DNA of 53,680 bases from Anaerolineales bacterium. GTDB taxonomy: Bacteria > Chloroflexota > Anaerolineae > Anaerolineales > Villigracilaceae. Location of the stretch: positions 1 to 53,680 of the forward strand of contig JACZJB010000226.1 of assembly GCA_014860805.1 (NCBI GenBank), given 5' to 3'. Positions 23,824 through 32,624 of the stretch are shown piece by piece. Position numbers and translations under genes: made by a program. The notes beneath the pieces were generated by a model. The model was given only the letters and a program-made list of their open reading frames with translations, had not been told where the DNA came from and did no database searches. Each line of letters opens with the position of its first letter. Within the stretch, counting starts at the first letter, position 1.

Positions 23824-23910
23824 CGGAGAGGGCGGGATTCGAACCCGCGACTGGTTTTACCCAGCACTCACTTAGCAGGCGAGCACATTCAGCCACTCTG
23901 GCACCTCCCC
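23824..23910 (-). tRNA. tRNA-Ser (anticodon GCU)
   Basis: Acceptor GGGGAGG / CCTCTCC, anticodon arm CTCGC-CTGCTAA-GTGAG, long variable arm (TGCTGGGTAAAACCAG) typical of class II tRNAs, T arm GCGGG-TTCGAAT-CCCGC. Decodes AGC/AGU. CCA is not encoded. Confidence 0.95.
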
Positions 23911-23913
23911 AAG

Positions 23914-23969
23914 CGATCTACGATCTGCGCTTGAGCGCTCTAATCGTAAATCAAAAATCAAAAATCGTA
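23914..23969. repeat. Heptanucleotide repeats between the two tRNA-Ser genes
   Basis: CGATCTA and CGATCTG (23914-23927), then AATCGTA, AATCAAA, AATCAAA, AATCGTA (23942-23969) in 7-base phase. The same unit family recurs inside the helicase gene at 42623-42657. Confidence 0.8.
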
Positions 23970-23977
23970 AATACCAG

Positions 23978-24062
23978 CGGAGGGAGTGGGATTCGAACCC
24001 ACGTTGGTGTGACCCAAACATGTTTTCAAGACATGCGCCTTGAGCCGCTCGGCCATCCCTCC
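23978..24062 (-). tRNA. tRNA-Ser (anticodon UGA)
   Basis: Acceptor GGAGGGA / TCCCTCC, anticodon arm CATGT-CTTGAAA-ACATG, long variable arm TTTGGGTCACACCAA, T arm GTGGG-TTCGAAT-CCCAC. Decodes UCA and other UCN. CCA not encoded. Confidence 0.95.
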
Positions 24063-24178
24063 ATATTCCCGAAGGTTCATCAGGAGTGCGAGCGAGATTT
24101 TACCATATTCCCCGCCGCATGAGCCGCTGGCGGCATGGATCGAGAGTTTGATGATGGGGGAAAGGAGATTTGCCGTGC

Positions 24179-24256
24179 TCACTTGCGGTAATGATCATAC
24201 ATGGCGATCGCAACAATAATGGCAACGACTGCCAGCGCCATCAGAATGAATAACAT
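24179..24256 (-). CDS. Probable 25-residue single-helix membrane microprotein
   Basis: ATG at 24256 with AAAGGA nine bases upstream, stop TGA at 24179. Product begins MLFILMALAVVAIIVAIAMY and ends DHYRK: one hydrophobic helix followed by a short polar, basic tail, as in many known bacterial membrane microproteins. It starts 15 bases after the stop of the 168-aa gene on the same strand, so it would be co-transcribed. Too short for normal gene finders; no family recognised. Confidence 0.5.
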   Translation of the reverse strand: MLFILMALAVVAIIVAIAMYDHYRK

Positions 24257-24271
24257 ACGATGTTTCCTTTG

Positions 24272-24778
24272 TCAGCCGCCCAGCCATTTCGGCCAGATGC
24301 TTTCTTTTGGCGGATTTATCCTGGTGATGGCTTGCCTGACTTCATCGCAAAATTTCTGCGCGGCTGGTTCGGGTCCCATGCCAATATATCCTTTGATCGC
24401 ACGGTTGGAGCCTTCCACATATCCGATGATCTCCAGACCCGTATCATCTACGAACATGGACTTGTATGTGCTGACTATAATATTGGTCAGATCTGCCGCG
24501 GACAATGAGACACCGGACGTATCGCCACATCTCACCCAAATGAGCCGCTGAGAGGTAAGGAGCATCCCCATATGAACAGTGGCATCCTCCGTCGAGTTGA
24601 ATCGGGAAAACAGGTCATTTACATTTTTCCTGGTGGAGATGGTTTCACAGCAGGTTACTGCCTCGGCTTCCAGGTCGCCCAACTTCTGTTCCTGGAAATA
24701 GTTCCTCAATGCGCGGAATACTTCAGGGTGCAATTGCCTCACGGGACATTCCCGCGTGGTTCTGTGATAGCTGCTCAT
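24272..24778 (-). CDS. Unrecognised protein, possibly PH-like fold, 168 aa
   Basis: I do not recognise a family with confidence. N-terminal third is polar and helical (HPEVFRALRNYFQEQKLGDLEAEAVTCCE); the middle reads like a bacterial PH-like domain (HMGMLLTSQRLIWVRCG, SLSAADLTNIIVSTYKSMFVDDTGLEIIGYVEG), and the end is a helix (PEPAAQKFCDEVRQAITRI). No signal peptide or membrane helix. The start ATG 24778 has no strong ribosome site. Probably in one unit with the microprotein downstream. Confidence 0.6.
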   Translation of the reverse strand: MSSYHRTTRECPVRQLHPEVFRALRNYFQEQKLGDLEAEAVTCCETISTRKNVNDLFSRFNSTEDATVHMGMLLTSQRLIWVRCGDTSGVSLSAADLTNIIVSTYKSMFVDDTGLEIIGYVEGSNRAIKGYIGMGPEPAAQKFCDEVRQAITRINPPKESIWPKWLGG

Positions 24779-24815
24779 ATGTTTCGCGTTCCAATCATTA
24801 CAAAACCTGCTATCG

Positions 24816-25739
24816 TCAAAGAGTCTGTCGATAGGATTGTTCCACTAAGAACATAACATTGTCAAGCTCAGACAAATTTGACAGTTTTATTTCTGCGTGG
24901 CCCGTTCCATGATGTCCCACTCTCGAAACATCCCTGCATATCTTGTTGGGATCGTCAATGTCGCTAAAAGGTATATCCAACCAAATCTTCATAGTATTAG
25001 CAAGAAATGCAACTTCACAAAAGTTTTTCCCATGCTTGTAACTTATATATATTTTGCTGGCTTTCTCCAAGATATCACCATCAGCATTTAGAGCAAAAAC
25101 CCTCTCCCTAAACACTTCAAACAAATTTTTGAGTTCAGCAGGCTTATCTCTTAAGTGATCATCTATTGTATAAACTATCGTTTCTTCGCTCGTTATCTCT
25201 TCTTCAGTCTCTTCTGCAATGCTTTTCTTCCTTTTCATATCCGTCGGCGTGGCATTTGAAAAAATCGATTCCAAGAACAGGTAACCATCCCCATATTTTC
25301 GGTAAGTCCAAAGCTGAATATTTGCGCCAATACGATTGACTGCATATTTATCATATTCGGAAAAACTTTCAGCCACAAGTATTAATCTTGGGCTTGACCA
25401 ATCTATTTCGACATCTTTCCCCAACACATCCTGGGCTGCCAGCGCAAAATCTCCTTTGTGGTCAACCAGCCAGTCAAGATAAAACAGTCCTTGATTTATG
25501 ACGTTTTCCTTGCTCAATTTCTTGTATTCGATAATAACGGGTGTACCATCTTCATCTAAGCCCAAGGTATCAATACGCCCTCTTTGTCTGTCACCTGTTG
25601 TAAACTCACTAGCAATAAACCGGGCACCAAGTAAAGACTCTAAATTTTCCTCAAACAATCTTTGTAGTTCACGCTCGTTTTTGAAACTTGAGGGTTTTAT
25701 TTGCTGAACGGAATTTTGTTTAAGTTGATAAAGTGGCAT
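24816..25739 (-). CDS. PD-(D/E)xK-like plus DUF5655-type protein, 307 aa
   Basis: N-terminal half has a nuclease-fold core: GRIDTLGLDEDGTPVIIEYKK with D57, E71 and K73 in the PD-(D/E)xK spacing, after a helix FKNERELQRLFEENLESLLG, and followed by NQGLFYLDWLVDHKGDFALA. The C-terminal part (from LRDKPAELKNLFEVFRERVFAL) matches DUF5655. Such proteins occur singly in many bacteria and their role is unknown; DNA repair or restriction are guesses. AAGGATGG precedes ATG 25739. The AT-rich, charged middle segment (SIAEETEEEITSEET) differs from neighbouring genes. Confidence 0.75.
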   Translation of the reverse strand: MPLYQLKQNSVQQIKPSSFKNERELQRLFEENLESLLGARFIASEFTTGDRQRGRIDTLGLDEDGTPVIIEYKKLSKENVINQGLFYLDWLVDHKGDFALAAQDVLGKDVEIDWSSPRLILVAESFSEYDKYAVNRIGANIQLWTYRKYGDGYLFLESIFSNATPTDMKRKKSIAEETEEEITSEETIVYTIDDHLRDKPAELKNLFEVFRERVFALNADGDILEKASKIYISYKHGKNFCEVAFLANTMKIWLDIPFSDIDDPNKICRDVSRVGHHGTGHAEIKLSNLSELDNVMFLVEQSYRQTL

Positions 25740-25829
25740 ATTTCCATCCTTGTTTCTCTGATTATAACCTTAATAAAAAAGGCGGCGCCCCACCTGCGCC
25801 GTCAAGCTATTCAACCATTTGACTATTAC

Positions 25830-27008
25830 CTAGATCACACCCAGCTTCTTCCCCACCGTCTTGAACGCCTCAAGTCCCTTATCGAGGTCATCCTTCGCGT
25901 GCGCGGCAGAGATCATCACGCGGATTCTGGCCTTGCCCTGCGGCACGGTTGGGAACCCGATGGACATGGCGAACACGCCCGCCTCGAACAACTCGCGGCT
26001 GAATTGCTGTGCCAGCGGCGCTTCACCGAGCATGATCGGCGTGATGGGTGTTTCAGTAACGCCTGTGTTGAAACCGAGGTTTTTCATTTCGGCTTTGAAA
26101 TAGTTTGCGTTTGCCCATAGTTTATCCACCAACTGCGTGGAATCTTCGAGCAGGTCCACGGCTGCCAGACAAGCCGCCGCGTCTGGCACAGTCACCGCAG
26201 ACGAGAACAGGAAGGGGCGTCCGCGCTGGCGCAGCCATTCGATGATGACCGATTTGCCCGCGACGATCCCGCCCACCACGCCAAACGCCTTCGACATCGT
26301 GCCAACTTCCACGTCCACTTTGCCATGCAAGCCGAAGTGATCGACGATTCCGCGTCCACCCTTGCCAAGCACGCCTTCCCCGTGCGCATCGTCCACCATC
26401 AACAGAATATCGTGCTTCTTCGCCACTTCATAAATATCGGGCAGCGGAGCGATGTCACCGTCCATGCTGAAGACGCCGTCCGTGATGATGAGCGCGCGGC
26501 GATACTCTTTCAGGTTTGCTTGGATCTGTTCCTCAAGCGATTTCACATCGTTGTGTTCGTAGGCAATGATCTTCGCGCCGGAAAGACGGCAGCCGTCAAT
26601 GATGGACGCGTGGTTTAATCTATCTGAAAAAATGACATCTTCTTTTCCAACCAAGGCAGGGATGGTCGCTAAATTTGCAGTAAAACCGCTTTGGAAGGTG
26701 ATCGCCGCTTCCACACCTTTGAATTGCGCGAGCCGTTTTTCCAGCTCCACATGCAAAGTCATCGTCCCAGCGATCGAGCGCACGGCGGCGGGTCCCACGC
26801 CCATTTCATCGGTCGCCTTTTTCGCGGCAGCCGTCAGCGCGGGGTGATTCGCCAGACCCAGATAATTATTCGAGCAGAAGTTCAAAACTTTCCTGCCGTC
26901 CACGGTCAACCACGCCCCCTGCGGCGAGCCGATGGTGCGGATGTTGTTATACAGTCCCTGCGATTTCAAGCTGTCGATCTCTTGCTGAATCCAATCCGTT
27001 TTAGACAT
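25830..27008 (-). CDS. kbl: Glycine C-acetyltransferase / alpha-oxoamine synthase, 392 aa
   Basis: PLP enzyme that makes or breaks 2-amino-3-ketobutyrate with CoA (threonine catabolism). Seen: [54 protein letters not shown] and the PLP lysine in [12 protein letters not shown]. Length about 395 as expected. Kbl is the closest by eye; 8-amino-7-oxononanoate synthase (BioF) has the same fold and cannot be fully excluded, as no tdh or bio genes are adjacent. TAAGGAG precedes the ATG. Confidence 0.85.
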   Translation of the reverse strand: MSKTDWIQQEIDSLKSQGLYNNIRTIGSPQGAWLTVDGRKVLNFCSNNYLGLANHPALTAAAKKATDEMGVGPAAVRSIAGTMTLHVELEKRLAQFKGVEAAITFQSGFTANLATIPALVGKEDVIFSDRLNHASIIDGCRLSGAKIIAYEHNDVKSLEEQIQANLKEYRRALIITDGVFSMDGDIAPLPDIYEVAKKHDILLMVDDAHGEGVLGKGGRGIVDHFGLHGKVDVEVGTMSKAFGVVGGIVAGKSVIIEWLRQRGRPFLFSSAVTVPDAAACLAAVDLLEDSTQLVDKLWANANYFKAEMKNLGFNTGVTETPITPIMLGEAPLAQQFSRELFEAGVFAMSIGFPTVPQGKARIRVMISAAHAKDDLDKGLEAFKTVGKKLGVI

Positions 27009-27021
27009 GGGAACTCCTTAT

Positions 27022-27042
27022 TGAAAATGTATTTTCATTATA
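27022..27042 (-). promoter_or_regulatory. kbl promoter with overlapping inverted repeat
   Basis: On minus: TATAAT (27037-27042), then arms TGAAAAT / ATTTTCA (27022-27028, 27031-27037) with 2-base centre over the expected start of transcription. Reads as an operator; the -35 is poor. Confidence 0.45.
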
Positions 27043-27055
27043 GCGATTAAACAAA

Positions 27056-27090
27056 AAATGGAAGTCATTATTTCCGCGTGACTTCCATTT
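27056..27090 (-). terminator. Terminator of the XPB-N-domain gene
   Basis: Arms AAATGGAAGTCA (27056-27067) and TGACTTCCATTT (27079-27090), 11-base loop; on the minus strand the T-tract follows. Confidence 0.8.
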
Positions 27091-27095
27091 ACTCT

Positions 27096-28718
27096 TTACT
27101 CTTTCACTTCCGCAAGCAGCCCCAACTCCGCCAGCGCTGCCATTACTTTTTCGATGGCTCCGCTTTTGACAGTCACTGCTGTTGGGCTTAATAACTCGCC
27201 CAAAAATTTTCCCGCCTTCGAACTGCGCATCTCTTCCATAACCTCCGGCTTGCTGACTCGCAGCACCAGCAGATTCTCCACCCGGGCCTCTGCTCCGTGC
27301 TCCTCCCAGCGCTTGAGCGCCTTCACCATCGCAGGCGGGACCGTCCCGTTCGTGTATTTGACCAGCATGGCAAGCAATTGCTCGGCTTTCAATCCCTGCT
27401 CTCCAGCCCGCTTCAAAGATCGTGCGCTGACCGAGTAAATGTAATCATCCTGCTTTTGGTCCTCCCATTCGCAAAAGCGGGAGATTTGATAGCGCACGGC
27501 GCGGGAGAAATAGCGTGAGACGGTAATTTTGCCGTTCGAGGCAACAACAATCTTTCCCCTTTCCTCTTTTTTCTTCTCATCGAAAGACCCTTCGATCGAA
27601 CTCAGGGCAGGTGAAAGAAGAAAGAAGGCGGTCGCTTCCTTTCCTTCTTCGGGGGCAGCCAGGTTTACCCGGCCCAGCCAATGCAGCAGTTGAATGAAGT
27701 ATTTCACCAAAGCGCCGTCAACAGAATCCCAATAGGCGAAGCCGCGCAGGAATTGTCCATCGGAGGCGCGTTTGATGAACCACGAGTCATAGTCGCCTGC
27801 GGGTCTTTGAAAGTCTGGAAATTTTTCCTTGATGGCGCGCAGAAAAGCGGGCAGGCTCCACCATTTATTTTGCGGAATGGAGTTGACCAGGTCCATGAGA
27901 AATTCGCGGGTGACCAGCGGCTGATTCTTCCACTCGCCTTCACAAACCAAACTGGGAATCAGGCGCAGTTCGTCAAACGTAGGCGAATCAAGCCAGGCAG
28001 TGAAAAGCATCCCCAGCGCTTCGGAGCGGGGGGCTTCGAGGAATTTTTTCATCGCTTCGGTTTGGGGGATATCTTTATTGACCAGCTTTGCAGTAGTTAA
28101 TAACGCGGTCAATTGCGGGTCAGGCATGAAATCTGTTTTGCCCATGCGCAAGGCTGCAAGATGGGTGGTGGCATCATCGAGGATATGATCGGTGGCGGGG
28201 ATTTCAATGGCTTTTTCCAGCGGGGTTGCCGGGCGGCCCAGCGGCTCGGAGACTTTTTTTATTTCGTCGCCTCCTGCATCGTTTTCCAATTCGCCGATCA
28301 ACTCCAAAAGGTCTTCGGGAATGTAGGCGAATTCCTGAGCGCCTTTGCCAGAGTCAAAGAATGCCTTGGCAATGAAGCCGCGATAAAAAAGTATCTCCGC
28401 AACGGAGATCGGCTTCATGTGCGGGCGTTCCCTGTCCCGCCTGCCTGCGCCCATCTCGCGGATCTCGCCGTATTTGCGGGCAAAGATGACCCACTCCATT
28501 TTGCCGCCGGATTCTACAAGGGCATTCAGCGCCGAGCGTGCTTCGGCGGGGAGAATGTCCATTGTTTCAGTAACGGCTTCCAGGTCCAGCAGAGAGGCGC
28601 AAAGTTCTTCGAGGGCTGAGTCTGAATCGGCAGATTCCAATTCGATTCCCCAGAATCCGGCAATGATGCGAAGATGTCCGATATCCTGTTTGAGCAGGCT
28701 TTGTTGAAACAAAGGCAT
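27096..28718 (-). CDS. Helicase XPB/Ssl2 N-terminal-domain protein (Helicase_C_3 type), 540 aa
   Basis: Stand-alone protein of the family annotated as helicase-associated or XPB N-terminal domain. No Walker A or DEAD motif is visible, so it is not itself a helicase. N-terminus QSLLKQDIGHLRIIAGFWGIEL, winged-helix-like segments (ALNALVESGGKMEW), a conserved C-terminal part (ISRFCEWEDQKQDDYIYSVSARSLKRA, NLLVLRVSKPEVMEEM). A stretch near residues 375-395 rich in Glu/Lys looks inserted. -10 box TAAAAT ends six bases before the ATG and there is no ribosome site, so the mRNA may be leaderless. Function unknown. Confidence 0.7.
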   Translation of the reverse strand: MPLFQQSLLKQDIGHLRIIAGFWGIELESADSDSALEELCASLLDLEAVTETMDILPAEARSALNALVESGGKMEWVIFARKYGEIREMGAGRRDRERPHMKPISVAEILFYRGFIAKAFFDSGKGAQEFAYIPEDLLELIGELENDAGGDEIKKVSEPLGRPATPLEKAIEIPATDHILDDATTHLAALRMGKTDFMPDPQLTALLTTAKLVNKDIPQTEAMKKFLEAPRSEALGMLFTAWLDSPTFDELRLIPSLVCEGEWKNQPLVTREFLMDLVNSIPQNKWWSLPAFLRAIKEKFPDFQRPAGDYDSWFIKRASDGQFLRGFAYWDSVDGALVKYFIQLLHWLGRVNLAAPEEGKEATAFFLLSPALSSIEGSFDEKKKEERGKIVVASNGKITVSRYFSRAVRYQISRFCEWEDQKQDDYIYSVSARSLKRAGEQGLKAEQLLAMLVKYTNGTVPPAMVKALKRWEEHGAEARVENLLVLRVSKPEVMEEMRSSKAGKFLGELLSPTAVTVKSGAIEKVMAALAELGLLAEVKE

Positions 28719-28724
28719 GGCGGG

Positions 28725-28730
28725 ATTTTA
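28725..28730 (-). promoter_or_regulatory. -10 box TAAAAT six bases before ATG (leaderless)
   Basis: On minus: TAAAAT, CCCGCC, ATG of the XPB-N-domain gene. No Shine-Dalgarno. Confidence 0.45.
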
Positions 28731-28798
28731 TCATTACGCCGTAAAATTAAGCGTAGCGAAATGAAATTACGGTGTTTTATTGAAAAAGGAGATGTGCC

Positions 28799-29305
28799 AT
28801 GATTTTATTGTTTTCAATTTTACGTTTTGCTCACATTATCGCCGGGATACTTTGGGCAGGCGGCGCGCTGGTGCTGGCTTTTTTCATCGCGCCCACCATC
28901 AACGCCACCGGCGATGCGGGGAAACAGTTTATCGGACACCTGGTTGGGAAGACCGGTTTTTCCGCTTTTATGATGGTCAACGGTCTGACAACGGTAGTGG
29001 CTGGTTCGATCTTGTATGGTATTGATTCGAATTGGTTCCGCTCCGCCTGGATGCAAACCCCAACGGGAATCGGTTTTGGAATCGGAGCAGCGGCAGGCAT
29101 TCTGGCATTTATATTTGGGGTGATGCTTGGTAATACAAACAAGGCGTTGGGGGCGCTCGGCGCGCAGATTCAAGGAAAACCGACCGCAGAGCAAATGTCT
29201 GCCATGCAGGCGCTTCTTAAACGGCAAGCCATGTCCACGAAGTGGAATATGGTCTTCATATTGATCGCCATCTCGTTGATGGCGTCGGCACGCTTATTCC
29301 ATTAA
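28799..29305 (+). CDS. Four-helix integral membrane protein, 168 aa
   Basis: Hydrophobic segments at about residues 3-30, 52-72, 84-108 and 145-165. The first contains a His in LRFAHIIAGILWAGGAL, a pattern seen in DUF2269/CopD-like and heme-binding membrane families, with FIAPTINATGD after it. A short amphipathic region (QGKPTAEQMSAMQALLKRQ) precedes the last helix. AAAGGAG upstream of ATG. Role unknown; a heme or metal ligand role for His11 is a guess. Confidence 0.7.
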   Translation: MILLFSILRFAHIIAGILWAGGALVLAFFIAPTINATGDAGKQFIGHLVGKTGFSAFMMVNGLTTVVAGSILYGIDSNWFRSAWMQTPTGIGFGIGAAAGILAFIFGVMLGNTNKALGALGAQIQGKPTAEQMSAMQALLKRQAMSTKWNMVFILIAISLMASARLFH

Positions 29306-29320
29306 CCCTGTCCTGAAACG

Positions 29321-29354
29321 AACAGCGGCTGAAAATCAGCCGCTGTTTTTATTT
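29321..29354. terminator. Bidirectional terminator
   Basis: 12-bp stem AACAGCGGCTGA (29321-29332) / TCAGCCGCTGTT (29336-29347), AAA loop, then TTTATTT. Convergent genes on both sides. Confidence 0.9.
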
Positions 29355-30276
29355 AACCGCGAACCACCTTTAGCGCTTGCGGCAGGATCTCAAACTCCAC
29401 TTTTTTCAAATTACTGCCGAAGCTGGTGAAGATCTCGCCATCGGCATGGATGTAAAGCGGCAGGTCTGAAGACAGCTTGAATTTTTTGAATTCACCCATG
29501 CGGATCTGTTTGAAGCGCATGTGAGTTCCGTTCATAAACTCAGGCACAAGGCGGAACATCATGCCGCGCGAGACTTTGTCAACGATGAGGTATTCCATTT
29601 TCCCGTCATTGTTTTTCGACTCGGGAGAGAGCATAAAACCGCCTCCTTCCCGCGGACCGTTACACAATGTGACCATGAGCGTATGACCTTCCCACGTTTC
29701 AGCATCCGTTTCTATTTTTACTTTGGCGGGATTGTGGTTCAACACGATGGTTTGAATCACCGCCGTGAGATACATTAGAAAACCTTTGACGATGGGCAGC
29801 TTGTGCGAGCGGATGGTGACCACCGCATCAAAACCAATGCCGAGGGTGTTGTCAAAATATTCCTGGCGGCCGTGTTCATCCGTCATCAAGCCGATATCCA
29901 CAAGCTCGGTATTCTCCGCTTTCAGGGCATGAGCAAGCGCATACGCGGATTTTTGTGTAATACCCATGGAGTAGGCAAAGTCATTGCCAGAGCCGATGGG
30001 CACCACTCCCATAACAGGGCGTTTGTTTTCAGGGACCTGCATGAGTCCATTCATCACTTCATGGACGGTTCCGTCGCCGCCCATCGCAATAACCAGGTCA
30101 CAGCCTTCTTCGGCTGCCTGCCGGGCAAGCTCAATGGCATGGGTGGGATAGACCGTTCCGCTCCAGGTGAGTTCGCCTTGAAATTCCTGTGCGATCGGTC
30201 TCAGGTCATTGGCTGTCTTCCAGGCGCGTCCCATATCTGCCATGGGATTAAGGATAAGTTTTACTTTGCGGGGCAT
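29353..30276 (-). CDS. Diacylglycerol/lipid kinase family protein (YegS/DagK-like), 307 aa
   Basis: Phosphorylates a lipid hydroxyl using ATP. GGDGTVHEVMNGL (from residue 66) is the nucleotide loop, PIGSGNDFAYSMGI the second signature, and IHADGEIF near the C-terminus completes the DAGK_cat plus YegS-C layout. Length about 300 as expected. AGGAG precedes ATG 30276. Diacylglycerol, undecaprenol or sphingoid bases are possible substrates. Confidence 0.88.
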   Translation of the reverse strand: MPRKVKLILNPMADMGRAWKTANDLRPIAQEFQGELTWSGTVYPTHAIELARQAAEEGCDLVIAMGGDGTVHEVMNGLMQVPENKRPVMGVVPIGSGNDFAYSMGITQKSAYALAHALKAENTELVDIGLMTDEHGRQEYFDNTLGIGFDAVVTIRSHKLPIVKGFLMYLTAVIQTIVLNHNPAKVKIETDAETWEGHTLMVTLCNGPREGGGFMLSPESKNNDGKMEYLIVDKVSRGMMFRLVPEFMNGTHMRFKQIRMGEFKKFKLSSDLPLYIHADGEIFTSFGSNLKKVEFEILPQALKVVRG

Positions 30277-30333
30277 GCTCGGCTCCTATTTTGGTTTGTA
30301 TGGATATAACCCCGCCTGCCTGCCATTGGTTGC

Positions 30334-30362
30334 AAAACACCCCAAAAATTTTTGGGTGTTTG
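30334..30362 (-). terminator. Terminator-like hairpin after the GAF-GGDEF gene
   Basis: AAACACCC (30335-30342) and GGGTGTTT (30354-30361) around CAAAAATTTTT. It lies downstream of the cyclase gene on minus. Confidence 0.6.
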
Positions 30363-30388
30363 AATTCCTCTTGTCTTTCCAGACGGTC

Positions 30389-31630
30389 TTATGAGGTCAA
30401 TGGGCCGGTATTGAGTTTTGCAACCAGAAATTTTCCGCGGTTATATTTTTTTGCCTGATAAAGAGCCGCATCCGCAGCACGTAGCAGATCGCTCGCAGTA
30501 TGAGAGTGCAGCGGATAGACGGCAACGCCGGCGGTGATTCCCAATTGAATGGGCCTGCCGCCTGAGATCGGGAAGGAATACGCCTTCATCAATTCAATGA
30601 TCTTGTTCGTAACGATCTGCGCCACTTCCACATCGCTGTCGCGGATGATCAACGTCAGTTCATCGCCGCCATAACGGGCAAGGAAGTCCGTTGCGCGCAT
30701 CTTCTCCGCAAGGTAATTGAATACATGGCGAAGGACATCATCTCCAATGCTGTGGCCCAGAGTGTCATTCACATTTTTGAATCCATCCAGATCCATCATG
30801 ACAACTGAGAATTTTGAATTCATGCTGCGGGCATATCGGATTTCATCCTGCAGACGTTCGTCCAGGGCGCGGCGGTTGGGAAGACCCGTCACACTGTCTG
30901 TATTTGCCAGCTCGGTCACGCCCTTGTGCAAACTCGCGTTGGAAATCGCCACAGCAGCCTGATCCGCGAGCAAGCCGATCAAACGCATTTCTGATCTGGT
31001 AAACCCGCCCAGGGTGGATTTTGAGATATTCATTACACCCACGATCGAACTGCCAAACTTCAAGGGAACGCCGATAATGGATCCGTTCCACTCCGCCGGG
31101 GTCCCTTTATACAATGGATGCTCAAGCATGTTTTCGACAATGATGGGCATTCCATTTCTAGCCACCATATAGGTAAGCCCGTTGGATCTTGGAATTGCGA
31201 TGGGCTTGTTGCTCTCGCCTTCCGAATTCAATGCAGCGCCAAACTCCAAAACCCCGTGTGAATATAAATAAATATGTGCTGCGCGCGAATTCTTTATCAG
31301 CCTCATCGCTTCGGTGACAACGGTCTCAAGCACGGTCTGCAAATTCAAGCTGGAAGTGAGGTTTAAACTAATACGCTTTAAAGCATCCAACTCATCCGCC
31401 TGCTGCTTGACAATCGTCATCAGGGAATGTTTGGAGATGATCTCCTGTGTATACCCTTCCACCTGCTGATCTTTTTTACTTTGGGAAGTATTGGCTTCCG
31501 TGGCTTCAACCAACACCTGAATAAGCTTGAGGATTCCCTCTCTCTCGTCAGGCGCGATTGATTTATCCTGAGCGATGATATCCCAGGCACGACGAAACAC
31601 ATCGCTACGGTCCAATTCGTTATTTTCCAT
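30389..31630 (-). CDS. GAF-GGDEF diguanylate cyclase, 413 aa
   Basis: Makes cyclic di-GMP from two GTP. N-terminal helix region of about 75 residues, GAF sensor (SLNLQTVLETVVTEAMRLI to AISNASLHKGV), then GGDEF domain (DSVTGLPNRRALDERL...). The active loop is GGDEL in RYGGDELTLI, a Leu instead of the usual Phe, which many active cyclases tolerate. An inhibitory I-site RxxD (RATD) lies five residues before it, so product feedback is likely. I chose ATG 31630 (AAAGGG ahead) over the in-frame ATG 10 codons upstream. Ligand of GAF unknown. Confidence 0.9.
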   Translation of the reverse strand: MENNELDRSDVFRRAWDIIAQDKSIAPDEREGILKLIQVLVEATEANTSQSKKDQQVEGYTQEIISKHSLMTIVKQQADELDALKRISLNLTSSLNLQTVLETVVTEAMRLIKNSRAAHIYLYSHGVLEFGAALNSEGESNKPIAIPRSNGLTYMVARNGMPIIVENMLEHPLYKGTPAEWNGSIIGVPLKFGSSIVGVMNISKSTLGGFTRSEMRLIGLLADQAAVAISNASLHKGVTELANTDSVTGLPNRRALDERLQDEIRYARSMNSKFSVVMMDLDGFKNVNDTLGHSIGDDVLRHVFNYLAEKMRATDFLARYGGDELTLIIRDSDVEVAQIVTNKIIELMKAYSFPISGGRPIQLGITAGVAVYPLHSHTASDLLRAADAALYQAKKYNRGKFLVAKLNTGPLTS

Positions 31631-31775
31631 GATACCCTTTGTATCATCATTAACGAACAATTCAAGACTCCGTTTGTACTATTACGCACACAGATTTCAT
31701 GATTATAACGGTTATTTTTACCGCGATTTGGATTGTGTTAGAATGAAATCTCAACACCGATTAACGAGGTCTTTC

Positions 31776-32567
31776 GTGCCTGACTCACCCAAGCTTGCCC
31801 CAGCCACCCCACTATCTCCTCGCCGACGGGGAATCATCGTCGGTGCATCCGAAGGGATTGGTGCTGCCCTTGCCCGTAAACTTGCAAAAGAGGGATATGC
31901 ACTTGCCCTGGTCGCCCGCCAAAAGGATAAATTGAACGCCCTGTGCGTGGAGATCAATTCATCATCGAATGAGACACGTTCTCTTCCATATGTACATGAT
32001 GTATCCAACTATGATGAAGTCCCCGATCTGCTGCATAAGATCATCGCAGACCTCGGCGGATTGGATACTGTTGTTTTCATGGCCGGGGTCAATTATCCGC
32101 CGGGCGGCGCGGATAAATACAACTTTGAGAATGACCGCAAAATGATCGAGGTTAACCTTATCGGCGGGATGGCCTGGCTCACCCCGATAGCTGAGATGTT
32201 CCAAAATGCAAAGGCAGGACAGATCGTTGGCATTGGTTCGGTTGCCGGAGACCGCGGGCGGATCGGTAACCCGGGCTACAACACCTCCAAGGCTGGGTTT
32301 GCCACTTACCTTGAAGCGCTCCGTAATCGACTCACAAGACATGGTGTGAATGTATTAACCGTCAAGCCGGGGTTCGTGAAAACCGAAATGCTCAAAGCCG
32401 CGCAAGGCGCAACCCCCTTTGCCATTTCCCCCGAAAAAGCCGCAGGCGATATCTACGCCGCCATGCGCAAACGCAAACAATTAATTTACACTGCATCCTT
32501 ATGGCGCTGGATCATGCTTGTAATTCAACACGTGCCATCGGTAATCTTCCGCCGAATGTCGTTCTAA
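31776..32567 (+). CDS. Short-chain dehydrogenase, DprE2-like, 263 aa
   Basis: Classical SDR: nucleotide motif GASEGIGAALARKLA, catalytic Ser in GIGSVAGDRGR and Y-x3-K in PGYNTSKAGFATYLEALRNRL. The next gene is DprE1-like, so the pair would match DprE1/DprE2, which epimerise decaprenylphosphoryl ribose to arabinose through a 2-keto intermediate. I chose GTG 31776 with CGAGG at good distance; an ATG 11 codons upstream is also in frame. C-terminal segment (ASLWRWIMLVIQHVPSVIF) is hydrophobic and may touch the membrane, as in DprE2. A terminator-like hairpin separates it from the DprE1-like gene. Confidence 0.75.
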   Translation: MPDSPKLAPATPLSPRRRGIIVGASEGIGAALARKLAKEGYALALVARQKDKLNALCVEINSSSNETRSLPYVHDVSNYDEVPDLLHKIIADLGGLDTVVFMAGVNYPPGGADKYNFENDRKMIEVNLIGGMAWLTPIAEMFQNAKAGQIVGIGSVAGDRGRIGNPGYNTSKAGFATYLEALRNRLTRHGVNVLTVKPGFVKTEMLKAAQGATPFAISPEKAAGDIYAAMRKRKQLIYTASLWRWIMLVIQHVPSVIFRRMSF

Positions 32568-32576
32568 TCCTTATAA

Positions 32577-32613
32577 AAACCCTAAAAGTCTTTTGGCTCT
32601 TTAGGGTTTCTTT
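32577..32613 (+). terminator. Terminator-like hairpin between DprE2- and DprE1-like genes
   Basis: 10-bp arms AAACCCTAAA (32577-32586) and TTTAGGGTTT (32600-32609), followed by CTTTT. May be a partial terminator that lowers expression of the second gene. Confidence 0.65.
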
Positions 32614-32624
32614 TCCAAACCATT

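Noticed and set aside
27550-27625. Dispersed repeat inserted in the XPB-N-domain gene
   Set aside because: A partial palindrome (GACCCTTCGATCGA) and an atypical Glu/Lys-rich stretch are visible, but I could not delimit a repeat unit.
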